A stretch of DNA of 64,000 nucleotides from Ponticaulis koreensis DSM 19734. GTDB taxonomy: Bacteria > Pseudomonadota > Alphaproteobacteria > Caulobacterales > Hyphomonadaceae. The stretch lies in contig NZ_ATVJ01000002.1 in the NCBI RefSeq assembly GCF_000420665.1, positions 1 to 64,000 of the forward strand. Direction: 5' to 3'. The translations under genes were made by a program, and so were the position numbers. Below are positions 53,141 to 61,216 of the stretch, in pieces. The stretch's first letter is position 1; each line of letters starts with the position of its first letter. Below the pieces are notes generated by a model, which did not search any database, was not told where the DNA came from, and saw only the letters and a program-made list of their open reading frames with translations.

Positions 53141-54081
53141 AAGAGTTTGAGTTCATAAGAACTCTTCTCTCTCCTTTGGCAAAAAGCAGAGGCGCGGCGT
53201 CATTGAAGGATGATGTCGCGTTGCTTGATTCCGGACTTATCGTTACGACAGACACGCTTGTAGAGGGTGTCCACTTTCTATCAACGGATCCATTCGAAAC
53301 AGTCGGCAAAAAGCTGGTTCGGGTGAATGTATCAGATTGCCTTGCTAAAGGCGCGCTACCCTATCAGGCTTTGTTTAATCTGGTCTGGCCATCCAATCGT
53401 TCAGATGATGACCTTCATGCGCTTGTAAATGGGCTTTCATCTGATCTGCGCGCCTTCGACATCGATCTGATTGGCGGCGATACAACATCCAGCCCGGACC
53501 GTCTTGTATTGTCTCTGACGCTTCTTGGGCGTGCGCTCGGTGCCAGCGTTCCGCGACGAGGCAGCGCGCGCGAGGGCGACGACATATGGGTAACCGGCAC
53601 GATTGGGCACGGTGTTGCGGGGCTGCGCGCGATAAAGCGAAATCTGGAAAGAGAGTTCCAGCAAAGCGTTTTGCATTACCGCGTGCCTCAAGTGCCATCT
53701 GTAGAGATCGCGCATCTGATTGCACAGCATGCGAATGCGTCGGCTGATATCTCTGACGGCCTCATTGCTGATCTCGGCAACATTTGTGAAGCGTCCCAGT
53801 GCGGAGCGACGATAACGTTGAGTGACATTCCGCTGGTGCAAGGTGTGTCGCCTCTGGATTTGAGTTCGGTTGACCTGCTTTCAGGCGGCGACGACTACCA
53901 ATGCCTTTTCACTGCGCCGCAAGGTCGGCGCGGGGTTATTGAGGCGACAGCCAGACAAAGCAATTTGGCCGTTACCTGTATAGGTCTCTGTGAAGCGGGC
54001 ACGGGTGTACACCTTCTGGACGCAGGTGGGATGCCTATCAAACTGTTAAAAACAGGATGGGAACACGGCGGCAATTCATAA
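53137..54081 (+). CDS. thiL: Thiamine-monophosphate kinase
   Basis: Makes thiamine diphosphate, the cofactor used by the ThDP enzyme 8 kb upstream among others. The 314-residue PurM-like protein has the metal and ATP site KDDVALLDSGLIVTTDTLVEGVHF, a second site GGDTTSSPDRL, and ADISDGLIADLG. GTG at 53137 overlaps the nusB stop. Confidence 0.95.
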   Translation: MKEFEFIRTLLSPLAKSRGAASLKDDVALLDSGLIVTTDTLVEGVHFLSTDPFETVGKKLVRVNVSDCLAKGALPYQALFNLVWPSNRSDDDLHALVNGLSSDLRAFDIDLIGGDTTSSPDRLVLSLTLLGRALGASVPRRGSAREGDDIWVTGTIGHGVAGLRAIKRNLEREFQQSVLHYRVPQVPSVEIAHLIAQHANASADISDGLIADLGNICEASQCGATITLSDIPLVQGVSPLDLSSVDLLSGGDDYQCLFTAPQGRRGVIEATARQSNLAVTCIGLCEAGTGVHLLDAGGMPIKLLKTGWEHGGNS

Positions 54082-54116
54082 CAGTTTTTCAGCCAATACT
54101 TCGTATTTATGCTGGC

Positions 54117-54554
54117 ATGAAGAACCTCATTCGTACCTTTTTCGCTGTTATCTTTTTTGCTGGCGTCTCATTTGGCGCAGGACCAGCTGCGTTTGCGGCT
54201 GGTGATGAAGGCGGGCAGGGCGGGTCGAACAGGACTGTGGATCTTTCTAACATCGTTGTCCCTGTCGAGCGCGACGGTGAGTTAATCAACTATCTGTTTG
54301 TAAGTGCTGTCGTGACGATTGCCAGCGGATACGATCATTGGGGCGCTCGTGAATCGGCTCACATTATCCGCGACGGAATTCTGCGGGCAGCCCATCGCAA
54401 TCCTGTAGGCCTTACGGGTCACCCAATGGAACTCGATGAGCAGAAATACCTTGATATTGTCCGCGCTGTTATCGAGGAGCAGATGGGCGAAGGCTCTGTG
54501 GAATCAATAGAAATTCTGGCGACTGATTCACAGCTCGTCTTTATTGAAGGCTGA
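54117..54554 (+). CDS. Exported protein of unknown function
   Basis: A 145-residue protein with a clear signal peptide (LIRTFFAVIFFAGVSFG, cleavage likely after AAFA). The mature part contains SNIVVPVERDGELINYLFVSA, SAHIIRDGILRAAHRN and SVESIEILATDSQLVF. The pattern of a beta-strand pair followed by an amphipathic helix vaguely recalls FliL-like domains, but I do not claim membership. I chose the ATG at 54117 over one inside thiL because it gives the signal peptide. No ribosome site is seen. Confidence 0.7.
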   Translation: MKNLIRTFFAVIFFAGVSFGAGPAAFAAGDEGGQGGSNRTVDLSNIVVPVERDGELINYLFVSAVVTIASGYDHWGARESAHIIRDGILRAAHRNPVGLTGHPMELDEQKYLDIVRAVIEEQMGEGSVESIEILATDSQLVFIEG

Positions 54555-54600
54555 TATTCAGAGCCATCTGAAACGTCAGAAAAATCCTCTCAAATCCCTG

Positions 54601-54630
54601 TAATGCGCGGCAGAATCTGCTGCGCCATTA
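54601..54630 (+). other. Hairpin in the hppA upstream region
   Basis: TAATGCGCGGCAGA pairs with TCTGCTGCGCCATTA around a three-base loop, with one bulged C and one G-T pair, a stem of about 13 bp. No U-tract follows. It may be a factor-dependent stop for the upstream gene or a control element for hppA. Confidence 0.5.
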
Positions 54631-54752
54631 GCATGCTTGCGCACTCATCTACTATTTGCCAACAATAACCTCACAAACAAAAGGGGAGCTGTGCGGAGGT
54701 ATTCCGTCTCCGTGAAGGGCAGTTCCGATAAAAAATACATAGTGAGGAAAAG

Positions 54753-56912
54753 ATGGACTTAACGACTGTCCTGGTGATTGTTGCTGCTATAGCAGCCATC
54801 GCTTTCGGCTTTTTTCTAAGCCGGTCAATCATGTCCGCGTCGGCGGGCAATGATCGCATGCAAGAAATTGCTAAAGCAATTCAGGAAGGTGCAGACGCCT
54901 ATCTGTCCCGTCAGTACAAAACAATTGGTATTGTTGGTATTCTGATTGCGGTCGCTCTGCTGATTGCTTTTCAGGGCAATTTTATCATCGTCATTGGCTT
55001 TTTGCTCGGCGCCATTCTGTCTGGCGCAGCAGGCTTTATCGGTATGAAGGTCTCAGTGCAGGCTAACGTCCGAACCACAGAAGCCTCCATGAATGGCGGC
55101 CTCGCGGCTGGTCTCGACATGGCCTTCAAGTCAGGTGCGGTCACAGGCTTGCTTGTCGTCGGCCTCGCCTTGCTCGGTACAGCTGGCTATTACGCAATTC
55201 TCACGTCCGGAATGGGATATGACAGCGGAGATCGCACGCTCATTGACGGGCTTGTTGCTCTCGGTTTCGGCGCATCGCTGATTTCCATCTTCGCCCGTCT
55301 CGGCGGCGGTATCTTCACCAAAGGCGCCGACGTGGGCGGCGATATGGTTGGTAAGGTCGAAGCCGGTATTCCGGAAGACGACCCTCGTAACGCTGCTACG
55401 ATTGCCGACAATGTTGGCGATAATGTCGGTGACTGTGCGGGTATGGCAGCCGACTTGTTCGAGACGTATTCAGTGACGCTTGTCGCGACAATGGTTCTCG
55501 CGTCCATCTTTTTCGCCGGAGCTGATGCGTCTCTGATGATGCTTCTGCCGCTCGCAATTGGCGGTATCTGTATTATCGGTTCGATCCTCGGCACATATTT
55601 CGTCCGCCTTGGGAAAGATAATAGCGTGATGGGGGCTCTCTATAAGGGCTTCGTCGCGACTGCGGTCATCTCCGGTATCGGTGTGGCTGCTGTAATTTAC
55701 ATGCTGATGGGCAGCTTTGATGCCACGGTTGAAACCGGCGCGGGTCTCGTGATCAGCGGCTGGGATCTTTTGTATTGCGGCATTGTCGGCCTCGGCGTGA
55801 CTGGTTTGATTGTATACATCACCGAGTATTATACCGGCGTAGACAAACGACCTGTACGTTCAGTCGCTCAGGCATCCGTTTCTGGTCACGGCACGAACGT
55901 GATTCAGGGGCTGGCTGTGTCTCTGGAATCTTGCGCACTTCCGGCGCTCGTTATTATCGCGGGCATCATCCTGACGTTTAATTTCGCAGGCCTGTTCGGC
56001 ATTGCGATCGCCACGACGACGATGCTTGCGCTTGCCGGTATGGTGGTTGCATTGGATGCATTCGGCCCAGTCACGGATAACGCAGGCGGTATTGCCGAAA
56101 TGGCGGGTCTGGATGACAGCGTGCGTAGTACGACGGACACGCTCGATGCCGTCGGTAACACCACGAAGGCTGTCACGAAGGGCTACGCGATTGGCTCGGC
56201 GGGTCTCGGCGCTCTGGTTCTGTTTGCGGCTTACACAGAGGATTTGAATTACTTCACTGCGAGCGCGGTAGAGGGATCATTCTTCTATGGCGTTGTCGCC
56301 GACTTCTCTCTCTCCAACCCATATGTCGTTGTAGGTCTGCTGTTCGGTGGCCTTCTGCCATTCCTGTTTGGTGGCATGTCCATGATGTCCGTTGGCCGGG
56401 CTGCGCAGGATGTCGTTGAAGAGGTTCGTCGTCAGTTCCGCGAAATGCCTGGCATTATGAATTTCGAGCAGCGTCCGGATTATGGCCGCGCGGTCGACAT
56501 TCTGACCAAAGCTGCGATTCGTGAGATGATTGCGCCATCTCTATTGCCGGTGCTGTCGCCGCTCGTGCTTTTCGGAGCAATTCTTTTGATTGCTGGTAAG
56601 GGTGCTGCCTTCTCTGCGCTCGGTGCGATGCTGCTCGGTGTCATTGTGACGGGTCTGTTTGTTGCGATTTCCATGACCTCCGGCGGCGGTGCGTGGGATA
56701 ACGCGAAGAAGTCCTTCGAGGATGGTTTCGTCGATAAGGACGGCGTGAAGCACGAAAAAGGTTCTGACGCGCACAAAGCGTCTGTGACCGGCGATACTGT
56801 GGGTGATCCTTATAAGGACACGTCCGGTCCGGCCGTGAACCCGATGATCAAGATCACAAACATCGTGGCGCTGATCATGCTCGCGGTTATTGCCCACTGG
56901 GGCGCTCACTAA
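54753..56912 (+). CDS. hppA: Membrane-bound proton-translocating pyrophosphatase
   Basis: Pumps protons with energy from pyrophosphate. The 719-residue protein has about 16 membrane helices. The substrate site is [20 protein letters not shown] with [20 protein letters not shown] second acidic site is [16 protein letters not shown]. The K+-sensitivity segment reads [10 protein letters not shown]; lysine at this place is the mark of the K+-independent H+ pumps. GAGGAAA precedes the ATG. A strong terminator follows. Confidence 0.96.
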   Translation: MDLTTVLVIVAAIAAIAFGFFLSRSIMSASAGNDRMQEIAKAIQEGADAYLSRQYKTIGIVGILIAVALLIAFQGNFIIVIGFLLGAILSGAAGFIGMKVSVQANVRTTEASMNGGLAAGLDMAFKSGAVTGLLVVGLALLGTAGYYAILTSGMGYDSGDRTLIDGLVALGFGASLISIFARLGGGIFTKGADVGGDMVGKVEAGIPEDDPRNAATIADNVGDNVGDCAGMAADLFETYSVTLVATMVLASIFFAGADASLMMLLPLAIGGICIIGSILGTYFVRLGKDNSVMGALYKGFVATAVISGIGVAAVIYMLMGSFDATVETGAGLVISGWDLLYCGIVGLGVTGLIVYITEYYTGVDKRPVRSVAQASVSGHGTNVIQGLAVSLESCALPALVIIAGIILTFNFAGLFGIAIATTTMLALAGMVVALDAFGPVTDNAGGIAEMAGLDDSVRSTTDTLDAVGNTTKAVTKGYAIGSAGLGALVLFAAYTEDLNYFTASAVEGSFFYGVVADFSLSNPYVVVGLLFGGLLPFLFGGMSMMSVGRAAQDVVEEVRRQFREMPGIMNFEQRPDYGRAVDILTKAAIREMIAPSLLPVLSPLVLFGAILLIAGKGAAFSALGAMLLGVIVTGLFVAISMTSGGGAWDNAKKSFEDGFVDKDGVKHEKGSDAHKASVTGDTVGDPYKDTSGPAVNPMIKITNIVALIMLAVIAHWGAH

Positions 56913-56933
56913 GCTCCAAAGGTAGAGCTAAAG

Positions 56934-56963
56934 AAAAAGCCCGGCGTTTCGCCGGGCTTTTTT
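56934..56963. terminator. Bidirectional terminator between hppA and bamE
   Basis: AAAAAGCCCGGCG (56934-56946), loop TTT, CGCCGGGC (56950-56957), then TTTTTT. Both strands end in U-runs. Confidence 0.92.
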
Positions 56964-56980
56964 ATTGAAATCCTGTAGCG

Positions 56981-57445
56981 TTACTGACCAATCTGGCCCG
57001 GATCGCGTTGTTGTTGAGGCAGAGCTACGCGGCCGACATTGCCGAAAATCTGCTCTAGCAGCCCAAGCTCGCGACCACGTGTCGGCGTCTCGCGTGACGC
57101 GTAGTTGATGACGCGGCCGTCTTCCTGATCGTATTGGAGAACCTCTTCCACGACATCGTCTTCGCCGAATCGGATGGCAACGATCGTGCGTTCAACAACG
57201 CGAGGATGGTAGAATGCGAAACGTTCACGTGTCGCGCTCAGGTAAATCCATGTATTGTCGTCGAACAGGCTGGTTGTGGACGGAGAGCCAAGGCTGCCGA
57301 GCACGGTCGAACGGTTGTCTGTGCCGGGCGTGATATCTGCCGGAGCGATTTCATCAGCCACATAACCCTGATAATCTCGTGTCGCGTTTGCGCACGCAGA
57401 CAAAAGCGCTGCAGAAGCAAGTACAAAGAATAATTTGCGCGCCAT
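56981..57445 (-). CDS. bamE: Outer-membrane assembly lipoprotein BamE (SmpA/OmlA)
   Basis: A 154-residue lipoprotein of the BAM complex that inserts outer-membrane beta-barrels. The signal peptide ends LLSAC, a good lipobox. The core has GTDNRSTVLGSLGSPSTTSLFDDNTWIYLSATRER and IVAIRFGEDDVVEEVLQYD, as in the SmpA/OmlA domain. It has a C-terminal tail of about 30 residues rich in Gln and Arg. The start at 57445 follows GGAGA. Confidence 0.9.
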   Translation of the reverse strand: MARKLFFVLASAALLSACANATRDYQGYVADEIAPADITPGTDNRSTVLGSLGSPSTTSLFDDNTWIYLSATRERFAFYHPRVVERTIVAIRFGEDDVVEEVLQYDQEDGRVINYASRETPTRGRELGLLEQIFGNVGRVALPQQQRDPGQIGQ

Positions 57446-57514
57446 GGGGCTTCTCCTATCTTCCGGCATGAACTAACGGGACTGATAGCCGTTTGGCAAG
57501 CGAAGAGCGTATAT

Positions 57515-58060
57515 ATGATGTTTTTGTCACGATTGTTTTCACAGAAGTCAGGACCGAAGTCTGTCGCGGCCCGACTTTTTGACCAGCTGAACCGTCAGTC
57601 GCGTCAGATTGAGCTTTTTGCGGAAGGGCGTGTACCCGATACGTTTGAAGGGCGTTTTGAGGCAGTCACGCTACATGCGGCCATTTTGATGCGTCGCTTG
57701 AAGCTCGCTGGACCATCCGGTGCACGCGTCGCGCAAAAACTATTCGAGAATATTTTTTCCAATTTCGATTATGCATTCAGAGAAGCCGGTGTTGGCGATC
57801 TCATTGTCGGAAAGAAGATGCGGAAACTGGCGGAAGGGTTCTATGGTCGCATCAGAGCATACGAGTCAGCTTTCGAAGGCGAGGGCAGCATCGCTGAGGT
57901 CATCTCCCGCAATTTAATGGTAGATGCATCGGCAGAAGACTTGCAGGCGGCGACCCGTTATACCGAAGCGGCTGTCGCCGCATTGGACGCGCAATCAGAA
58001 GACAGCCTTTTTGCAGGAGAGCTCGACTGGCCCGCTGCGACCGAATTTTTCTCCGGATAG
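57515..58060 (+). CDS. Ubiquinol-cytochrome c chaperone family protein
   Basis: A 181-residue homologue of mitochondrial Cbp3/UQCC1, which assists cytochrome b synthesis and assembly of complex III. The family region is HAAILMRRLK, LFENIFSNFDYAFREAGVGDLIVGKKMRKLAEGFYGR and AYESAF. It reads toward plsX, 76 bp downstream. In many alphaproteobacteria a DUF177 gene stands between the two; here none does. Confidence 0.88.
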   Translation: MMFLSRLFSQKSGPKSVAARLFDQLNRQSRQIELFAEGRVPDTFEGRFEAVTLHAAILMRRLKLAGPSGARVAQKLFENIFSNFDYAFREAGVGDLIVGKKMRKLAEGFYGRIRAYESAFEGEGSIAEVISRNLMVDASAEDLQAATRYTEAAVAALDAQSEDSLFAGELDWPAATEFFSG

Positions 58061-58136
58061 ACACACTTACGGGCTGGTTATATGGCAAACTGTTGCCTAA
58101 AAGCTCATCCGAACCAGTAAAGAAGGCATTTTTAGC

Positions 58137-59189
58137 ATGACAGCTGAAACTCTCGTACTTTCAGTGGATGCCATGGGCGGCGATCATGCCCCCGAAAGCG
58201 TGATGCGCGGCGTCGCGCTGCTGGCTGCCGAAGGCCGTCCTGTGAACTTTCTCCTTCATGGGGACGAAGCTCAGCTGCGTCCTTATCTGGATGCTGATCC
58301 TAAGCTCGCGCGTGTTTGCGAAATTGCGCACACGGACAAGGCTGTTTCCATGGACGCCAAGCCTAGTCAGGCTCTGCGCGGTGGAAAAAACTCCAGTATG
58401 TGGAATGCGCTGCAGGCGGTGAAGTCCGGAACTGCGCACGTTGCTATTTCCGCGGGCAATACCGGCGCGCTGATGGCTATGTCCAAGCTTGTTCTGCGCA
58501 TGGTGCCAGGGGTGCATCGTCCGGCACTTGCGGCCAGTTGGCCTAGCCCGCGTGGTGCAAGTATTGTGCTGGATGTCGGCGCCAATGTTGAAGCTGATGC
58601 TGAGCAATTGGTCGAATTCGCGATTATGGGCGCAGCCTACTCCAAAGCGATCCACGGAAAAACTGATCCGAGCATTGGTCTTCTGAACATCGGCTCTGAA
58701 GAACTGAAAGGTATCGAATCAGTTCGACAGGCCGCCGAAATGCTCAAGGGCAATGAGTTCGGTCTGAACTATTATGGTTTCGTGGAGGGTAATGACATCT
58801 CGATGGGCACGACTGATGTCGTGGTCACGGACGGCTATACAGGCAATATCGCCCTCAAAACTGCAGAAGGGACGGCGAAACTCGTCGGAGGATTCGTCAA
58901 AGAAGCGCTGACCAGCTCTATCCTGTCCAAACTTGGTGCAGTTCTGGCCCGTGCAGGTCTAAAGCAGCTTAAACAGCGTCTTGATCCCGGAAATGTAAAC
59001 GGCGGTGTATTCCTGGGCTTGAACGGAATTGTGTTGAAGAGCCATGGTGGTACGGATGCAGAAGGTTTTGCGACGACGCTTCGTTTGGCCTATAGCGTTG
59101 GAAACAGTACATTTCATCAGGACGTAGAAGCCAGCCTGTCGCGTTTTCAGGCCTCACACCCTGAAGCCGAGGAAGCGGTCAGCACATGA
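58137..59189 (+). CDS. plsX: Phosphate acyltransferase PlsX
   Basis: Makes acyl-phosphate from acyl-ACP for phospholipid synthesis. The 350-residue protein starts with LSVDAMGGDHAPESVMRG, then ISAGNTGALMAMSKLVLRMVPG, and VVTDGYTGNIALKTAEGTAK. It overlaps fabH by 4 bp, the usual pairing in bacteria. Confidence 0.97.
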   Translation: MTAETLVLSVDAMGGDHAPESVMRGVALLAAEGRPVNFLLHGDEAQLRPYLDADPKLARVCEIAHTDKAVSMDAKPSQALRGGKNSSMWNALQAVKSGTAHVAISAGNTGALMAMSKLVLRMVPGVHRPALAASWPSPRGASIVLDVGANVEADAEQLVEFAIMGAAYSKAIHGKTDPSIGLLNIGSEELKGIESVRQAAEMLKGNEFGLNYYGFVEGNDISMGTTDVVVTDGYTGNIALKTAEGTAKLVGGFVKEALTSSILSKLGAVLARAGLKQLKQRLDPGNVNGGVFLGLNGIVLKSHGGTDAEGFATTLRLAYSVGNSTFHQDVEASLSRFQASHPEAEEAVST

Positions 59190-60157
59190 AACAAGTCATT
59201 CGCGTAACCGGTGTCGGAAGCTATCTGCCAAGCAGAATTCTGACAAACGAAGACTTGTCGCGTATGGTCGACACGAACGACGAGTGGGTCAAAGCTCGTA
59301 CGGGTATTTCCCAGCGACATATTGCTGATGATGGTCAGTTCACATCAGATCTGGGTGCAGAGGCTGCAAAAGCTGCGCTGAAAGCTGCTGGCCTCACGGC
59401 GGACGACATCGACCTTCTGGTCTGTGCGACGGCGACACCGGACTACACGTTCCCGTCTACCGCAACGATCATCCAGAACAAGATCGGCATGCGTCAGGGC
59501 GCGGCATTTGATGTGGGCGCTGTTTGCTCAGGGTTCGTATTTGCACTGGCGACAGCCGATGGCCTGATGCGCAATTCCGGCTTCAAAAAAGCGCTCGTGG
59601 TTGGGGCAGAGACATTCTCGCGCATTCTTGACTGGTCTGATCGAACCACGTGCGTTTTGTTCGGCGATGGCGCCGGTGCCGTTGTGCTTGAGGAGGATAC
59701 TGCCGAAGATGATGCGCAAATCGGTCTTCTGGGGCACAATCTACGAACAGATGGTTCGTATAAAGACCTTCTCTACGTAGATGGCGGGCCGTCGGTGACA
59801 CAGACAGTTGGTCATCTGCGCATGATCGGCAATCAGGTTTTCAAACACGCAGTTGTCAATATTTCCAGCGCGGTAGAGAACCTTCTGACGACGACTGGCG
59901 TCGATCATAACGAAATCGACTGGTTTGTGCCTCATCAGGCGAATCAACGCATTCTTGATGGTGTCGCAAAACGATTATCCATAGACTCAGCAAAAATTGT
60001 GTCTACTGTTGGTAAACACGGTAATACTTCGGCGGCTTCAGTCCCCTTAGCGCTGGCAGAAGCCATTGATGATGGCCGTGTAAAGTCAGGTAACCTGGTT
60101 CTGACGGAAGCGATGGGCGGCGGCTTCGCCTGGGGAGCAAACCTCTTCCGTTTGTAA
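59186..60157 (+). CDS. fabH: 3-oxoacyl-ACP synthase III
   Basis: Starts fatty-acid synthesis by condensing acetyl-CoA with malonyl-ACP. The 323-residue protein has the nucleophilic Cys in DVGAVCSGFVFAL (about 114), His in FVPHQANQRI and Asn in KHGNTSAAS. It is coupled to plsX and is followed 53 bp later by ihfA. Confidence 0.97.
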   Translation: MKQVIRVTGVGSYLPSRILTNEDLSRMVDTNDEWVKARTGISQRHIADDGQFTSDLGAEAAKAALKAAGLTADDIDLLVCATATPDYTFPSTATIIQNKIGMRQGAAFDVGAVCSGFVFALATADGLMRNSGFKKALVVGAETFSRILDWSDRTTCVLFGDGAGAVVLEEDTAEDDAQIGLLGHNLRTDGSYKDLLYVDGGPSVTQTVGHLRMIGNQVFKHAVVNISSAVENLLTTTGVDHNEIDWFVPHQANQRILDGVAKRLSIDSAKIVSTVGKHGNTSAASVPLALAEAIDDGRVKSGNLVLTEAMGGGFAWGANLFRL

Positions 60158-60210
60158 GAGTTTCGTTAAGGAATCGGGTGTTTTCTGTTAATGCTGTTAA
60201 GGAGGTGGGA

Positions 60211-60519
60211 GTGCAGCACGATAAGGCGGTCACCCGAGCCGAGATCATGGATTCACTGGTACGTGAAGTTGGTCTGACCCGGCAGGACTCAGGAGAATTA
60301 CTCGAGCGTGTGCTCGAACTGATCTCCGACGATCTCACAGATGGTCAGACAGTTAAGCTGGCCCGCTTTGGAAACTTTGTCGTGCGTGAGAAAAATGCGC
60401 GTATGGGGCGTAACCCCAAAACTCGCATTGCCGCGGAAATCTCGGCCCGTAGGGTTGTCGCGTTCCGCCCTTCTCCTCTCCTCAAGCAGCGTGTGGATGA
60501 CTCTCTGAATAAAGATTAG
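60211..60519 (+). CDS. ihfA: Integration host factor, alpha subunit
   Basis: A 102-residue DNA-bending protein that forms a heterodimer with IhfB. The HU/IHF fold is clear, with [16 protein letters not shown] at the N-terminus and the DNA-binding arm [27 protein letters not shown] lies five bases before the GTG at 60211, which fixes the start. A longer reading to 60178 is not supported. It is followed by a MerR-family gene, a pairing kept across alphaproteobacteria. Confidence 0.95.
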   Translation: MQHDKAVTRAEIMDSLVREVGLTRQDSGELLERVLELISDDLTDGQTVKLARFGNFVVREKNARMGRNPKTRIAAEISARRVVAFRPSPLLKQRVDDSLNKD

Positions 60520-60530
60520 GGACAAATAAA

Positions 60531-61043
60531 ATGACCAGCGCAAACGGCACCGTCACCAAGTCAGCAACTGCATTTCGTTCGATTGGTGAGGCTGCTAAGG
60601 AGCTCGGGCTCCCGACGCATGTTCTTCGTTTCTGGGAAACAAAATTCTCAGCTCTGAAGCCTGTAAAACGTCGCGATGGTCGTCGAATGTATCGTCCCGA
60701 AGATGTGGATACGGCTCGTGCGATCCAGGCTCTGCTGCATGATCAGGGCCTGACCATTAAAGGCGCGCAGAAAGTTATCCGGGAGCAGGGTGTGTCTGCT
60801 GTTCTTGATGGTGGCGTTCGTCTGGGGCAGCCGATCCGCGAAGTGATCGATCCGTCTCAGTTCAATAGTCCGGCTGCTAATCCGGTTCAAAACCTTCAGA
60901 AGACAGTGAATGACGTCGTCGAATCAGGCGTGTTTACATCGACATCTACAGCCGTGACCGAAGATCGTCTCTCAAGCCTGCTTTCAGAGCTCGATTCTGT
61001 AAAATCACGTCTCGATGCAGTGCTGGTAAAAGACGCGGCCTGA
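60531..61043 (+). CDS. MerR-family transcriptional regulator
   Basis: A 170-residue regulator with an N-terminal winged helix: [22 protein letters not shown] (about 16-37), followed by [20 protein letters not shown]. Residues 100-165 form a serine-rich linker and a probable coiled-coil. It has no cysteine-based metal site, so it is not a heavy-metal sensor. It is 11 bp after ihfA. The target genes are unknown. Confidence 0.88.
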   Translation: MTSANGTVTKSATAFRSIGEAAKELGLPTHVLRFWETKFSALKPVKRRDGRRMYRPEDVDTARAIQALLHDQGLTIKGAQKVIREQGVSAVLDGGVRLGQPIREVIDPSQFNSPAANPVQNLQKTVNDVVESGVFTSTSTAVTEDRLSSLLSELDSVKSRLDAVLVKDAA

Positions 61044-61060
61044 TCTAACCTACGTAATTC

Positions 61061-61089
61061 TTGCGCCCCTTAGCTGGAGTGATTTATAT
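61061..61089 (+). promoter_or_regulatory. Probable promoter of tRNA-Pro
   Basis: TTGCGC (61061-61066) and TTATAT (61084-61089) are 17 bp apart. The start of transcription would lie about 10 bases before the tRNA. Confidence 0.5.
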
Positions 61090-61106
61090 CTGCGCCTCTC
61101 TGATAT

Positions 61107-61184
61107 CGGAGCGTAGCGCAGCCCGGTTAGCGCACCGGTCTGGGGGACCGGGGGTCGGAGGTTCGAATCCTCTCGCTCCGACCA
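61107..61184 (+). tRNA. tRNA-Pro (anticodon GGG)
   Basis: A 78-nt tRNA. The acceptor CGGAGCG pairs with CGCTCCG, followed by A and CCA. The anticodon loop CTGGGGG gives GGG. The D-loop begins AGCGCAGCCCGGTTAGCGCA and the T-loop is GGTTCGAATCC. Confidence 0.98.
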
Positions 61185-61216
61185 GAGATTTCCCAAAAAT
61201 GCCAGCCGGCCCGCGG

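Noticed and set aside
60178-60210. An 11-residue longer start for ihfA
   Set aside because: AAGGAGG at 60199-60205 points to the GTG at 60211, and the shorter protein has the normal IhfA length.
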